A stretch of DNA of 64,000 bases. It comes from Candidatus Kapaibacterium sp. Its GTDB lineage: Bacteria; Bacteroidota; Ignavibacteria; Kapaibacteriales; UBA2268. The stretch covers positions 1 through 64,000 of the forward strand of contig CALBDO010000032.1 of assembly GCA_937927515.1 (NCBI GenBank). The letters run 5' to 3'. Both the position numbers and the translations under genes were made by a program. The notes under the pieces are model-generated. The model had not been told where the DNA came from, searched no databases, and worked only from the letters and a program-made list of their open reading frames with translations. Positions within the stretch are counted from its first letter, which is position 1, and each line of letters begins with the position of its first letter. Of this stretch, positions 55,598-64,000 are shown piece after piece.

Positions 55598-57763
55598 ATG
55601 AGTGGTGAAGTCTTGCTTTATATAGGTACAGCGATTCTTTTATTCCCCCTTTTAAGTTTTGTAATTAATCTTTTCTTCGGGAAAAGAATAGGTAAAGCAA
55701 GTTCAATTGTTGCAACTTCCATTCTTGGGGTTGTTCTTATACTGTCGTTCATCATATTTTATTCAAAAGTTTTTGGACATTTTGAAAATAAATTAGTACA
55801 AAATGGTAACATACTTCTGGAAGTGTCTGATAAAATTTTACAAATCAAATTTACTTGGCTAGACCTTCAAACGATACAATTGAAAGTTGGAATCGGTATA
55901 GACAACCTTGCTGCTATAATGCTTGTTGTTGTTGCTTTGATTAGCTTCTTAGTTCATCTGTTTTCAATTGAGTACATGAGTGGCGACCCTAGATACTCTC
56001 GCTATTTTGCATATCTTGGATTGTTTACTTTTTCCATGAATGGGATTGTTCTTGCCAATAATTTTCTTTTTATGTATATTTTCTGGGAATTAGTTGGAAT
56101 AAGTTCTTACTTGCTGATTGGATTTTGGTACGAGAAAAAATCTGCTTCAGATGCTGGTAAAAAAGCTTTCTTGGTCAATCGTGTTGGCGACTTGGGCTTT
56201 TTCATCGGCATAATGATTTTATATTTTAGTTATGGTACACTATTATTCGACGATATATTTGGTAGCATAGCCCAAGGCAGGTTACCTTTCGATAGCGAAA
56301 CCATTCTTACGCTTGCTGGTATTTTTGTCTTTTGCGGTGCAATTGGAAAATCTGCTCAATTTCCACTTCATGTTTGGTTGCCCGATGCAATGGAAGGCCC
56401 CACTCCCGTTAGTGCTTTGATTCACGCTGCAACGATGGTTGCCGCTGGTGTTTATCTTACTGCCAGAGTCTATGCGATGTTTACTGCATCTGCTTTGAGC
56501 TTTATTGCCTCGATTGGTGCTATAACTGCTTTTCTTGCGGCTACAATAGCGCTAACACAAGTTGATTTTAAACGTGTTCTTGCATATTCAACTGTTAGTC
56601 AGTTGGGTTACATGATAATGTCTCTTGGTGTTGGTGCTTATACAATGGGATTTTTCCATTTGGTTACCCATGCCTGGTTCAAAGCAGCATTGTTCCTTGC
56701 CTCTGGCTCTGTCATCCATGCCATGCATCATGCGGCACATCATTTGGGCGACCATCATACCGACCCACAAGACATCCGAAACATGGGTGGCCTTCGCAAA
56801 ACAATGCCGTGGACTTATAGAACTTTCCTATTTGTTACCTTAGCAATATGTGGAGTGCCTCTTACTTCTGGATTTTTAAGTAAAGATGGTATCTTGGCAG
56901 GTACTCTCGCCTATGCACAGTTAACCGGCGGTTGGCATTGGCTGATTCCTATCGCTGGTTTTGCTTCTGCTGGTTTAACCGCTTTTTATATGTTTAGACT
57001 TTTGATTCTTTCTTTTCATGGCGAGCCCAAAACCAACGTTGCAAAGCATACAAAGGAAAACAATTGGATTATTCTCCTGCCTTTGTTTGTGTTGTCAATT
57101 CTTTCATTTTGGTTTTTCTATTCTCCAAATCCATTAGATGCGCATCAGGGTTGGTTCCCAAAAGCCATAGTTCAACCTAAAAGTGTTGTCCCCGATGAAC
57201 AACAATGGGAATTCCTTTTGATTAATGGTTATAACCAAAACGAACATACATTTCAGCAAGTAGAGCATGCATCACATCATTATATCAATGGATTTGAAGA
57301 AGCAATGCATCATGCTCATTATCCAGCAATGATATTGTCTTTGTTAATTGCTGGAACCGGAATTCTATTTGCTTTCTTGTTCTATCAGTTTAAAATATTA
57401 AACCCAGATACAATTGTTAATCAATTTCCTTTGCTTTATAAAGTTTCCTACAAAAAATGGTATTTTGATGAGATTTATAATGCTACAGTTGTTGCAGCTA
57501 CTGTTGGTTTTGCAAAGATATCAGCACTATTCGATTTGAAAATAATAGATGGATTGGTTAATGGCTCTGCTTGGGTTGCAAGAAATCTTGGCTATTTCAT
57601 TGGTCATTTCGATAATATAGTTATCGACGGTTTAGTCAATTTGATTGCGAATCTGACGGGCTTTTTCGGTTCGATGGTTCGATATTTACAAACTGGAAGA
57701 GTACAAACATACGTTGCTTTTGCAATTGTAGGATTGATTTTACTCGTTTACTTTTTGTTTTGA
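55598..57763 (+). CDS. nuoL: NADH-quinone oxidoreductase subunit L
   Basis: Distal antiporter-like proton-pumping subunit, 721 residues. Core motifs: FWELVGISSYLLIGFWYEKK with the key glutamate near 166, LHVWLPDAMEGPTPVSALIH near 260 and KRVLAYSTVSQLGYM near 327. The long C-terminal lateral helix is present. Two histidine-rich stretches (HAMHHAAHHLGDHHTD near 370 and EHASHHYINGFEEAMHHAHY near 560) lie in loops; the first is an extended version of the usual loop in this position. They may bind metal, but this is not known. Preceded by nuoK 22 bp upstream. Confidence 0.96.
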   Translation: MSGEVLLYIGTAILLFPLLSFVINLFFGKRIGKASSIVATSILGVVLILSFIIFYSKVFGHFENKLVQNGNILLEVSDKILQIKFTWLDLQTIQLKVGIGIDNLAAIMLVVVALISFLVHLFSIEYMSGDPRYSRYFAYLGLFTFSMNGIVLANNFLFMYIFWELVGISSYLLIGFWYEKKSASDAGKKAFLVNRVGDLGFFIGIMILYFSYGTLLFDDIFGSIAQGRLPFDSETILTLAGIFVFCGAIGKSAQFPLHVWLPDAMEGPTPVSALIHAATMVAAGVYLTARVYAMFTASALSFIASIGAITAFLAATIALTQVDFKRVLAYSTVSQLGYMIMSLGVGAYTMGFFHLVTHAWFKAALFLASGSVIHAMHHAAHHLGDHHTDPQDIRNMGGLRKTMPWTYRTFLFVTLAICGVPLTSGFLSKDGILAGTLAYAQLTGGWHWLIPIAGFASAGLTAFYMFRLLILSFHGEPKTNVAKHTKENNWIILLPLFVLSILSFWFFYSPNPLDAHQGWFPKAIVQPKSVVPDEQQWEFLLINGYNQNEHTFQQVEHASHHYINGFEEAMHHAHYPAMILSLLIAGTGILFAFLFYQFKILNPDTIVNQFPLLYKVSYKKWYFDEIYNATVVAATVGFAKISALFDLKIIDGLVNGSAWVARNLGYFIGHFDNIVIDGLVNLIANLTGFFGSMVRYLQTGRVQTYVAFAIVGLILLVYFLF

Positions 57764-57797
57764 AAATTTTTAACTGAATAAATGGAGGAAATAAAGG

Positions 57798-59438
57798 ATG
57801 CAGAGTAGTTTAGGATTTCCGATTTTAACATGGCTTGTTTTCCTTCCAATTATCGGGATGCTTTTGGTTCTTCTTGTGCCGCTTGGAAAAGATGAGCGAA
57901 GCCGCGAAGTTTCCCATATTATAATGCGATGGATAACGGTTGTCATCACTTTTATTCAATTAATTCTTGCGATTGTCATCTATTTGAACTACAACAAAGG
58001 TTTACCTGGGGTTAATGATGCTTCTACTTTCCAATTTGTAGAAAGATTAACTTGGATTAATGCCAATTTCCCAATCATTGGTCATATTAAAATTGAATAT
58101 TTTTTAGGTATCGATGGATTAAGTGTCCCAATGGTTTTACTTACTGCGATTGTTTGTTTCGTAGCAGTATTTCCCTCTTTTGTGATTGAAAAAGGTGTCA
58201 AAGGTTATTTTGCTATGTATTTGCTTTTGGATACTGGGATGATGGGAGTGTTTGTTGCTTTGGATTTCTTCTTGTTTTATGTCTTTTGGGAATTAATGCT
58301 GCTACCAATGTATTTCTTGATAGGAATTTGGGGTGGTCCAAGAAAAGAGTATGCTGCTATTAAGTTCTTCATATACACTCTTGTTGGTTCTGTTTTTATG
58401 TTGCTTGTGATGATTGGCTTGTACTACAGTGTTGGCTCCTTTAGCATAATCGATATGATGAACCCAGAAAACTTTAAACCAAACTCCATCTTCGAGGGAA
58501 TGCATACCACCATAAGATACATTGCTTTTATGGCTTTATTTATTGGGTTTGCGATAAAAGTACCATCTGTTCCTTTCCACACTTGGTTGCCCGATGCACA
58601 CGTGGAGGCACCGACACCAATAAGCGTTATTCTTGCAGGTGTCCTCTTGAAAATGGGGACATATGGAATGATAAGAATTGCATTCCCAATTTTCCCCGAT
58701 GCCGTTGGCTATTTCCAATCGCTTATTGCTTGGGTAGGTATGATTAGTATTATCTACGGAGCACTGTGTGCATTAGGACAACATAAAGTAGGGCAACGTG
58801 ATTTTAAAAAGTTGATTGCATATTCAAGTGTTAGTCATATGGGTTATGTAGTTCTTGGCTTAGCTTCGATGCGGCCCGAAGGGATAAGTGGTGCAATATT
58901 CCAAATGTTTAATCACGGAACAATCACTTCAATGCTGTTTATGATTGTGGGTGTAATCTACGACCGTGCTCATACTCGGGGATTGGATGAATTTGGTGGT
59001 CTGGCGAATAAAATGCCAGTCTATACTGGAATTATGATGGTTGCTTTTTTTGCCGCCATTGGGCTTCCTGGATTGAGTGGATTTATTAGCGAAGCGATGG
59101 TCTTTTTGGGAGCTTTCAATACCTACCCATATCTTACTATTGCTTCTGGACTTGGGATAATCTTGGGTGCTGCTTATATGCTTTGGACATTGCAGAAAGT
59201 GTTTTTTGGTAACCTACCAGATAGATGGAATAAACCGTGGGACCCAACGGGAAAGAAATTCCCCGGTGATGATTTGATTGCTCGCGAGTATCTTGCGCTT
59301 GTCCCTCTTGCCATTATTATTATTTACCTTGGCGTATATCCAAATCCAATGCTTAGTTTGATGAACACCTCTGTGAACTATTTCGTCCAATTTATGAAAC
59401 CTTATGTGCTAATAGGAAATTTTCTCTCGGGGATGTAG
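57798..59438 (+). CDS. nuoM: NADH-quinone oxidoreductase subunit M
   Basis: Central antiporter-like proton-pumping subunit with about fourteen helices, 546 residues. Key glutamate in FYVFWELMLLPMYFLIGIWG near 160; VPFHTWLPDAHVEAPTPIS near 258; and KKLIAYSSVSHMGYVVLG near 336. GGAGG 9 nt before the ATG gives a clear ribosome-binding site. Lies 34 bp after nuoL. Confidence 0.97.
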   Translation: MQSSLGFPILTWLVFLPIIGMLLVLLVPLGKDERSREVSHIIMRWITVVITFIQLILAIVIYLNYNKGLPGVNDASTFQFVERLTWINANFPIIGHIKIEYFLGIDGLSVPMVLLTAIVCFVAVFPSFVIEKGVKGYFAMYLLLDTGMMGVFVALDFFLFYVFWELMLLPMYFLIGIWGGPRKEYAAIKFFIYTLVGSVFMLLVMIGLYYSVGSFSIIDMMNPENFKPNSIFEGMHTTIRYIAFMALFIGFAIKVPSVPFHTWLPDAHVEAPTPISVILAGVLLKMGTYGMIRIAFPIFPDAVGYFQSLIAWVGMISIIYGALCALGQHKVGQRDFKKLIAYSSVSHMGYVVLGLASMRPEGISGAIFQMFNHGTITSMLFMIVGVIYDRAHTRGLDEFGGLANKMPVYTGIMMVAFFAAIGLPGLSGFISEAMVFLGAFNTYPYLTIASGLGIILGAAYMLWTLQKVFFGNLPDRWNKPWDPTGKKFPGDDLIAREYLALVPLAIIIIYLGVYPNPMLSLMNTSVNYFVQFMKPYVLIGNFLSGM

Positions 59439-59456
59439 GATTTAGGTGTGTGAATT

Positions 59457-60962
59457 ATGGTAGAATTTGGAAATTTGATTAGCAATTTACAAAGCAGTCT
59501 CAACTTTTTTTTACCGGAACTTGTGCTTGTTATTACTTTGCTTACATTGATTGTTGTTGATTTGCTCTTTCGAAAAATCCGTTTTATCAATGCTTATGTT
59601 TCTATCTTTGGGTTTGTCGTTTCTGGTTTACTTTTATTATTCCAGACAAGAGAAGGTGTGGGATTTCTTGGCTCATTTGTTTCCGATAACTTCTCTTTTT
59701 TCTTTAAAATCATAATCCTGTTGACTAATATACTTATTGTTTTGATGAGTTTCGAAAGTAAAGAATTAATTGAAAAAGGTGGTAACCTTGGTGAATTCTA
59801 TACTTTCCTTGTCGGGATGAGTTTTGGGATGTTTTTGGTCACCGGAGCAACCAATTTAATACTGATTTACCTTGCTATCGAAACCATGAGCATATCCTCC
59901 TACATTCTCTCGGGTTATACCAAGGAAATTCGCCGTGCAAGTGAAGCCTCGCTTAAATATGTTATTTTCGGTGCCATTTCTTCGGGTTTGATGATTTATG
60001 GTATATCCTTGCTTTTTGGTCAGACTGGAACACTGAATTTATATGAGATTAAAAATTTCCTTGCTATAAATAAAGTCGACACATTTCCATTTTTCGTTTC
60101 CACTATGTTAATTCTTGCTGGTTTTGCTTATAAAATTTCTGCTGTGCCATTTCATTTTTGGACCCCCGATGTTTACGAGGGCGCTCCCATAACGATTACT
60201 GCATACCTCTCTGTTGCTTCCAAGGCAGCTGGTTTTGCAGCTCTTCTTCGCTTCTTGAAGTTAGCTCTTTCGCTTCACACCGAGACTGTCGATTCAATTT
60301 GGACTATGGTATCGAGTATAGATTGGACTTTGGTGATAGCTGTTCTCTCGGTGCTAACAATGACACTTGGAAATATCGTCGCACTCTGGCAAAATAATTT
60401 AAAAAGACTTCTAGCATATTCCAGCATTGCACACGCTGGTTACATTCTAATGGGTGTAGCTGTATTGAATGATACTGGCACTGCTTCTGTGCTTGTTTAT
60501 TTCTTTATGTACCTTTTAATGAATATTGGCGCTTTTATCTGCGTTATGCTTGTTTCAAATGAAATTGGAAGCGAGGATATAAAAGATTTCGAGGGGTTAG
60601 GATATCGCTCCCCTTTGATTGCTACTTTGTTTTCTGTTTTGCTATTTTCTTTGATAGGATTGCCTCCAACTGCTGGCTTCATCGCAAAGTTTTACATATT
60701 CGCTGCTGTGTTGGATGCTGGACTCATCTGGCTCGCTGTTGTCGGCGTAATCAACAGCGTAATTTCACTTTACTACTATGTTAAAATTATGAGAAATATG
60801 TTCATTCGTGGGATTGATAAAGATAAGTCCACTATACGAGTTGCACCAGTAAATCAAATAATTGTTTTTATCCTTGCAGCTCTTACATTACTCTTTGGTA
60901 TCTACTTCTCACCAATTATTAATTGGGCTAATGCCTCTGCAAGCATTTTAGTTTGGAAATGA
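59457..60962 (+). CDS. nuoN: NADH-quinone oxidoreductase subunit N
   Basis: Third antiporter-like proton-pumping subunit, 501 residues. Conserved YLAIETMSISSYILSGYTKE near residue 137, VPFHFWTPDVYEGAPITITA near 230 and KRLLAYSSIAHAGYILMGVA near 315. Last gene of the nuo operon. No terminator hairpin is visible after it; the macrodomain gene follows after 37 bp with its own candidate promoter. Confidence 0.97.
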   Translation: MVEFGNLISNLQSSLNFFLPELVLVITLLTLIVVDLLFRKIRFINAYVSIFGFVVSGLLLLFQTREGVGFLGSFVSDNFSFFFKIIILLTNILIVLMSFESKELIEKGGNLGEFYTFLVGMSFGMFLVTGATNLILIYLAIETMSISSYILSGYTKEIRRASEASLKYVIFGAISSGLMIYGISLLFGQTGTLNLYEIKNFLAINKVDTFPFFVSTMLILAGFAYKISAVPFHFWTPDVYEGAPITITAYLSVASKAAGFAALLRFLKLALSLHTETVDSIWTMVSSIDWTLVIAVLSVLTMTLGNIVALWQNNLKRLLAYSSIAHAGYILMGVAVLNDTGTASVLVYFFMYLLMNIGAFICVMLVSNEIGSEDIKDFEGLGYRSPLIATLFSVLLFSLIGLPPTAGFIAKFYIFAAVLDAGLIWLAVVGVINSVISLYYYVKIMRNMFIRGIDKDKSTIRVAPVNQIIVFILAALTLLFGIYFSPIINWANASASILVWK

Positions 60963-60971
60963 TAATTTAAT

Positions 60972-60979
60972 TAATTTTG
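60972..60979 (+). promoter_or_regulatory. Candidate -7 promoter box for macrodomain gene (TAATTTTG)
   Basis: TAATTTTG, 20 nt before the ATG at 61000. A TTTG at 60952-60955 is 16 nt upstream, too close for the usual -33 spacing. No Shine-Dalgarno sequence. Confidence 0.45.
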
Positions 60980-60999
60980 TTTATTGTTTTTTGTAGTTT

Positions 61000-61521
61000 A
61001 TGCCTAAAATAGAGTTGCTTAAAGGCGACATCACGAAATTGCAAGTTGATGCGATTGTTAATGCTGCCAATAGTTCTCTTATGGGCGGCGGTGGTGTTGA
61101 TGGTGCAATACATCGTGCTGCTGGACCCGAGTTACTTGAAGAGTGCAAAAAAATTATCGCTCGAATTGGTAGCTGTCCACCAGGTAACGCTGTTATTACT
61201 GGGGCTGGTAAATTGGAATGTAAATATGTTATACATTCCGTTGGACCAATCTGGCGTGGTGGTTTTTACAATGAATCCCAGCTTCTTCGACAGGCCTACT
61301 TAAATTCGTTGAAATTAGCAATGGATTATCAAATAAAGACCATAGCTTTTCCAAACATCTCTACGGGAGCCTATGGCTTTCCAAAGGAGTTAGCAAGCGA
61401 CATTGCAATCTCTGCTGTAGAAGAATTCTTAAAAGAAAATCCAGAGATTGAAAAAGTTATCTTCGTCTGTTTCGACGAAGAGAATTATCAAATTTATAAG
61501 AAGAAACTCTCCAATGTATAG
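61000..61521 (+). CDS. Macrodomain protein (ADP-ribose / O-acetyl-ADP-ribose hydrolase, MacroD/YmdB type)
   Basis: Cytoplasmic ADP-ribose-binding hydrolase that removes acetyl from O-acetyl-ADP-ribose or mono-ADP-ribose from proteins. All MacroD landmarks are present: [20 protein letters not shown] near residue 5, [15 protein letters not shown] near 28, [20 protein letters not shown] near 63 and [12 protein letters not shown] near 117 (diphosphate loop). 173 residues. The stop overlaps the next gene's ATG by 8 bp (ATGTATAG), so the two are translationally coupled. Confidence 0.95.
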   Translation: MPKIELLKGDITKLQVDAIVNAANSSLMGGGGVDGAIHRAAGPELLEECKKIIARIGSCPPGNAVITGAGKLECKYVIHSVGPIWRGGFYNESQLLRQAYLNSLKLAMDYQIKTIAFPNISTGAYGFPKELASDIAISAVEEFLKENPEIEKVIFVCFDEENYQIYKKKLSNV

Positions 61522-62854
61522 AATCCTCTTCCTCTCTTTTTCTTTTTTAATTTTTCTCAGCGTCTCGCTTCGTAGTCAAAATTCTATAATTCTTGTCAAT
61601 GCCGACAGCGTAATAGGCTATGTGATTAATAATGTTTCATTTCGAGATTTTATTGGAAATGTGCATCTCCGTCAGGGGAACATAGATTTGTTTTGCAATA
61701 AAGCAGTTCAAAATTTAGAATCAAATAGCGCGATTCTTTCTGGCTCTGTACGTATCGTTCAGGATACTTTAATTTTGCTTTCCGAATATATCGATTTTGA
61801 TGGTAATAAATCGTTTGCAAGTTCTCCTTCGAGCATTGAGATTAAAGACCAACAAAATTTTTTGCGAGCAAATTTTGGTACATACGACTTTAAGTCAAAA
61901 GTTGCAGTTTTCGTTGATAGTGTAGTTTACAGAGAAAAGCAAATGTCAATTTTTGCTAATAAGGTAGAATATAATCGAAACACTCAAGTAGTTGTTTGCT
62001 ACGGAAATGTTAATGTTGAAACAGATTCGCTCAATTTGTCTTGCGATACTTTGACTTACAATAGGTCCAAAAATACGATTTTTGCAAGTTCAAATGTTAT
62101 TACAAAAGCAAAATACGAAAACATACATACGCATTCTGGCAAGTTATTTTACGAAAGAGCCAAGAGATATTCCAAGAATTATGAATCACCATCTCTACTT
62201 CTAATTGACACTATCAAGACAACGGAAAAATTTGAGAATATCCAGCTTGATACTTTGTTCATTTTTGCAGATACACTTGTTTCGGAAAATTTAGATAATG
62301 AACTGGTAATCTCATTTCAGAAAAACATAAAGCTTTTTAAAGGCGATTTGACATCTATTGGAGAATTCGGCAAGATTTACGAAAAAAGTGAATGGGGTTT
62401 TTTGATTGGGAAGCCAGTTCTATGGTTCGACTCGACTGAACTCAGGGGTGATTCTCTCTTTTTTAGTTTTAACGACAGAAGGATAAACTTTCTGGCATTT
62501 TTTAATAATTCTGCTATACTCACTCCAAGTAGTTTCGATACAAATTGGATTAATTTAGTTATCTCGGACACGATAAAAGTATTTCTCGACTCTAATCGTG
62601 TAGATTGTGTATTGGGTATTGGTAATGCAAAAACAAGTTACTTTTTGAAAGACGAAGAAAGTGGAACCATTCAACTTGCAAATTATGCGTCGGATTCTGT
62701 GAAAATTGATTTTGTTGAAAATGAAATTGAAACTGTTACTTGGTTGGGCAACGTGAATGGAGAAGTTATTCCAAGAAGCATATTTGAAAAAAATTTGGAG
62801 AAGTTTTATAATATTCCTAGAGATTTTTTGATTAAAAAACCAAGTCATAAATAA
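61514..62854 (+). CDS. OstA/LptA-like exported protein
   Basis: Probably part of the lipopolysaccharide-transport bridge or a related periplasmic protein. Signal peptide (about 1-22, [22 protein letters not shown]), then a beta-jellyroll made of OstA-type repeats: [33 protein letters not shown] and [20 protein letters not shown] are the typical 'add a strand' units of LptA and the N terminus of LptD. About 446 residues, much longer than E. coli LptA, with several further repeats toward the C terminus. In Bacteroidota such OstA-like proteins stand in for LptA. The ATG lies within the macrodomain gene's last codons; an earlier in-frame start would put a basic, non-signal extension in front. Confidence 0.85.
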   Translation: MYRILFLSFSFLIFLSVSLRSQNSIILVNADSVIGYVINNVSFRDFIGNVHLRQGNIDLFCNKAVQNLESNSAILSGSVRIVQDTLILLSEYIDFDGNKSFASSPSSIEIKDQQNFLRANFGTYDFKSKVAVFVDSVVYREKQMSIFANKVEYNRNTQVVVCYGNVNVETDSLNLSCDTLTYNRSKNTIFASSNVITKAKYENIHTHSGKLFYERAKRYSKNYESPSLLLIDTIKTTEKFENIQLDTLFIFADTLVSENLDNELVISFQKNIKLFKGDLTSIGEFGKIYEKSEWGFLIGKPVLWFDSTELRGDSLFFSFNDRRINFLAFFNNSAILTPSSFDTNWINLVISDTIKVFLDSNRVDCVLGIGNAKTSYFLKDEESGTIQLANYASDSVKIDFVENEIETVTWLGNVNGEVIPRSIFEKNLEKFYNIPRDFLIKKPSHK

Positions 62855-62898
62855 ATTTAGATATTTTTTATTAAATTAGCTTATTATTTAGAAATAAA

Positions 62899-64000
62899 AT
62901 GAAACGTTATAGAATACATAAGTTTATTTGTATATTAATTTTGCTTCCCCAATTTATCTATTCCCAGATGCAGTACTCCTCGTATGAAGGCACGCATTTT
63001 TTTGTTGGCTTTATGCAGAACGAAATTACAATAGACCCTCGTTACGGTGGTTTGCATTTGAAGTTATTTATTTTCCCTTCCTCGACCACCGACATTACAA
63101 TAATTTTTCCCAACGATAGCGTTGTTAATTATACAAACATTACTCCATCGAAAAGCCTTGAAGTTGGAGTTCCTATTAACTTTGAAAACTTTGAGTCGGA
63201 GGTTGTTAGGAAAAAAGCTATTGAAATCTTAAGTACAAATCCCATTCTAGTATATGGATTTTCAAGTCAATATCTTACTTCTGATGCGTTTACTGCAATA
63301 CCAGTTGAAAAATGGGGCAAAGAATATGTAATTATTTCTATACCCAATGACCAATATTCAGCTCCCACTGATGTCGTTTTGGACCCAATAGACTCATTAT
63401 ATCGAAAAACACCTAGGCAAAGCGAGTTTTTAATTATATCTGCATTCGATTCTACTGAAGTTACTTTTTATCCTCGTTCAATAACGGAGAAAGGAATACA
63501 AGTTGGTTATCCTAAAAGTGTAATATTGAATAAAGGACAAACTTACCTTGTAAAGTCTTTTCCTTTTCAAAAAGGCTATGGAGATTTGAGCGGGACGGTC
63601 GTTCGTGGCAATAAACCTTTTGGTGTAGTCTCGGGGCACGTTCGCACGGCAATACCTCAAGGTCTTGTTCCAAAATGGGATTCCAAAAATCATCTTTGCG
63701 AGATGTTGATGCCCACCACATCGTGGGGAAGAGAATTTGTAACGGTTCCATTTTCTGTTAGTCCTTATGGAGATTTAATAAAGATTACATCTTATTTCCC
63801 AAATACAACGGTAACCTCTTTTTCTGCATCAGGAACTCAAACATATGTGCTAAGTGGCAGTTACGATGTTTTGGAAATTCCTTATGTTGATGAACCAAGA
63901 AAATGGGTATCGGATAAACCTATTCAAATGGCTCAATTCCTAATGCATTCTGGTACTGATTGGGACTCCCCAAACTACGACCCAGCAATGACCCTTGTAC
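62899..64000 (+). CDS. IgGFc-binding-like surface protein (3' end outside window)
   Basis: Reading from ATG 62899, the frame stays open to the window end (367 codons). A signal peptide (MKRYRIHKFICILILLPQFI, ending YSQ) is followed by a domain like the IgGFc-binding protein N-terminal region: EGTHFFVGFMQNE near 28, IPVEKWGKEYVIISIP near 135, VSGHVRTAIPQGL near 240 and CEMLMPTTSWGREFVTVPF near 262. In FCB-group genomes such proteins are long, secreted and often carry a T9SS sorting domain at the C terminus; that end is not visible here. It lies 44 bp after the OstA-like gene. Ligand unknown; the name reflects the domain family and not proven antibody binding. Confidence 0.8.
   Translation, partial: MKRYRIHKFICILILLPQFIYSQMQYSSYEGTHFFVGFMQNEITIDPRYGGLHLKLFIFPSSTTDITIIFPNDSVVNYTNITPSKSLEVGVPINFENFESEVVRKKAIEILSTNPILVYGFSSQYLTSDAFTAIPVEKWGKEYVIISIPNDQYSAPTDVVLDPIDSLYRKTPRQSEFLIISAFDSTEVTFYPRSITEKGIQVGYPKSVILNKGQTYLVKSFPFQKGYGDLSGTVVRGNKPFGVVSGHVRTAIPQGLVPKWDSKNHLCEMLMPTTSWGREFVTVPFSVSPYGDLIKITSYFPNTTVTSFSASGTQTYVLSGSYDVLEIPYVDEPRKWVSDKPIQMAQFLMHSGTDWDSPNYDPAMTLV

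Overview
This 64 kb window is AT-rich bacterial chromosome, densely packed with housekeeping genes. It looks like a member of the FCB group, somewhere in Bacteroidota / Ignavibacteriota / Kapabacteria. Supporting signs are TonB-dependent receptors with an N-terminal carboxypeptidase-regulatory-like domain, a protein ending in a type IX secretion (T9SS) sorting domain, an alternative complex III (ActABC), an 11-gene complex I operon with no NADH-input module, a class I glutaminyl-tRNA synthetase, tandem OmpH/Skp genes after bamA, and promoters of the Bacteroidota TAnnTTTG type with mostly Shine-Dalgarno-free first genes. I cannot fix the genus. I saw no tRNA, rRNA, CRISPR array, insertion sequence, integrase or prophage gene.

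Layout. 1-4.2 kb: a lytic transglycosylase cut by the window edge, glnS, a NifU-type Fe-S carrier, and convergent miaB. 4.3-9.3 kb: a TonB-dependent receptor followed by a T9SS-exported beta-helix-like protein, closed by a clear bidirectional terminator. 9.3-13.2 kb, minus strand: an inositol-phosphatase-like gene, dapF and recG, overlapping. 13.2-18.4 kb: an HNH protein gene and actA-actB-actC on the minus strand. 18.6-30.9 kb: htpG, queA, pdxA, a beta-propeller lipoprotein, a membrane Fe-S/CCG oxidoreductase, an HMA metal-binding protein, nfnAB (electron-bifurcating transhydrogenase), der and yicC. 30.9-33.5 kb: a TonB-dependent receptor behind a TPP riboswitch, so probably a thiamine-related importer. 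33.6-36.5 kb: a PASTA protein, an NnrS-like membrane protein and a small beta-barrel protein. 36.6-39.2 kb: a tightly packed three-gene operon of unknown function (five-TM coiled-coil protein, membrane-anchored alpha/beta protein, cysteine-rich lipoprotein), the best candidate here for something undescribed. 39.6-47.9 kb: an envelope-building operon purB - transporter - uppS - bamA - ompH - ompH - lpxD. 48-50.2 kb: a phosphate transporter with a PhoU-like tail. 50.5-61 kb: nuoABCDHIJKLMN. 61-64 kb: a macrodomain hydrolase, an OstA/LptA-like protein and the start of an IgGFc-binding-like surface protein.

How the genes fit together. Respiration is represented by complex I without NuoEFG (electron donor uncertain, possibly ferredoxin), alternative complex III, the membrane Fe-S/CCG protein, and NfnAB linking NADH, NADPH and ferredoxin. 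Outer-membrane construction is represented by bamA, Skp-like chaperones, uppS, lpxD, an LptA-like protein and the TonB receptors. A recurrent TAATTTTG element 20-35 nt upstream of start codons, and directly in front of the TPP riboswitch, appears to be the local housekeeping promoter -7 box.

Limits: all assignments come from reading motifs and translated sequence. No database search, structure prediction or signal-peptide program was run.
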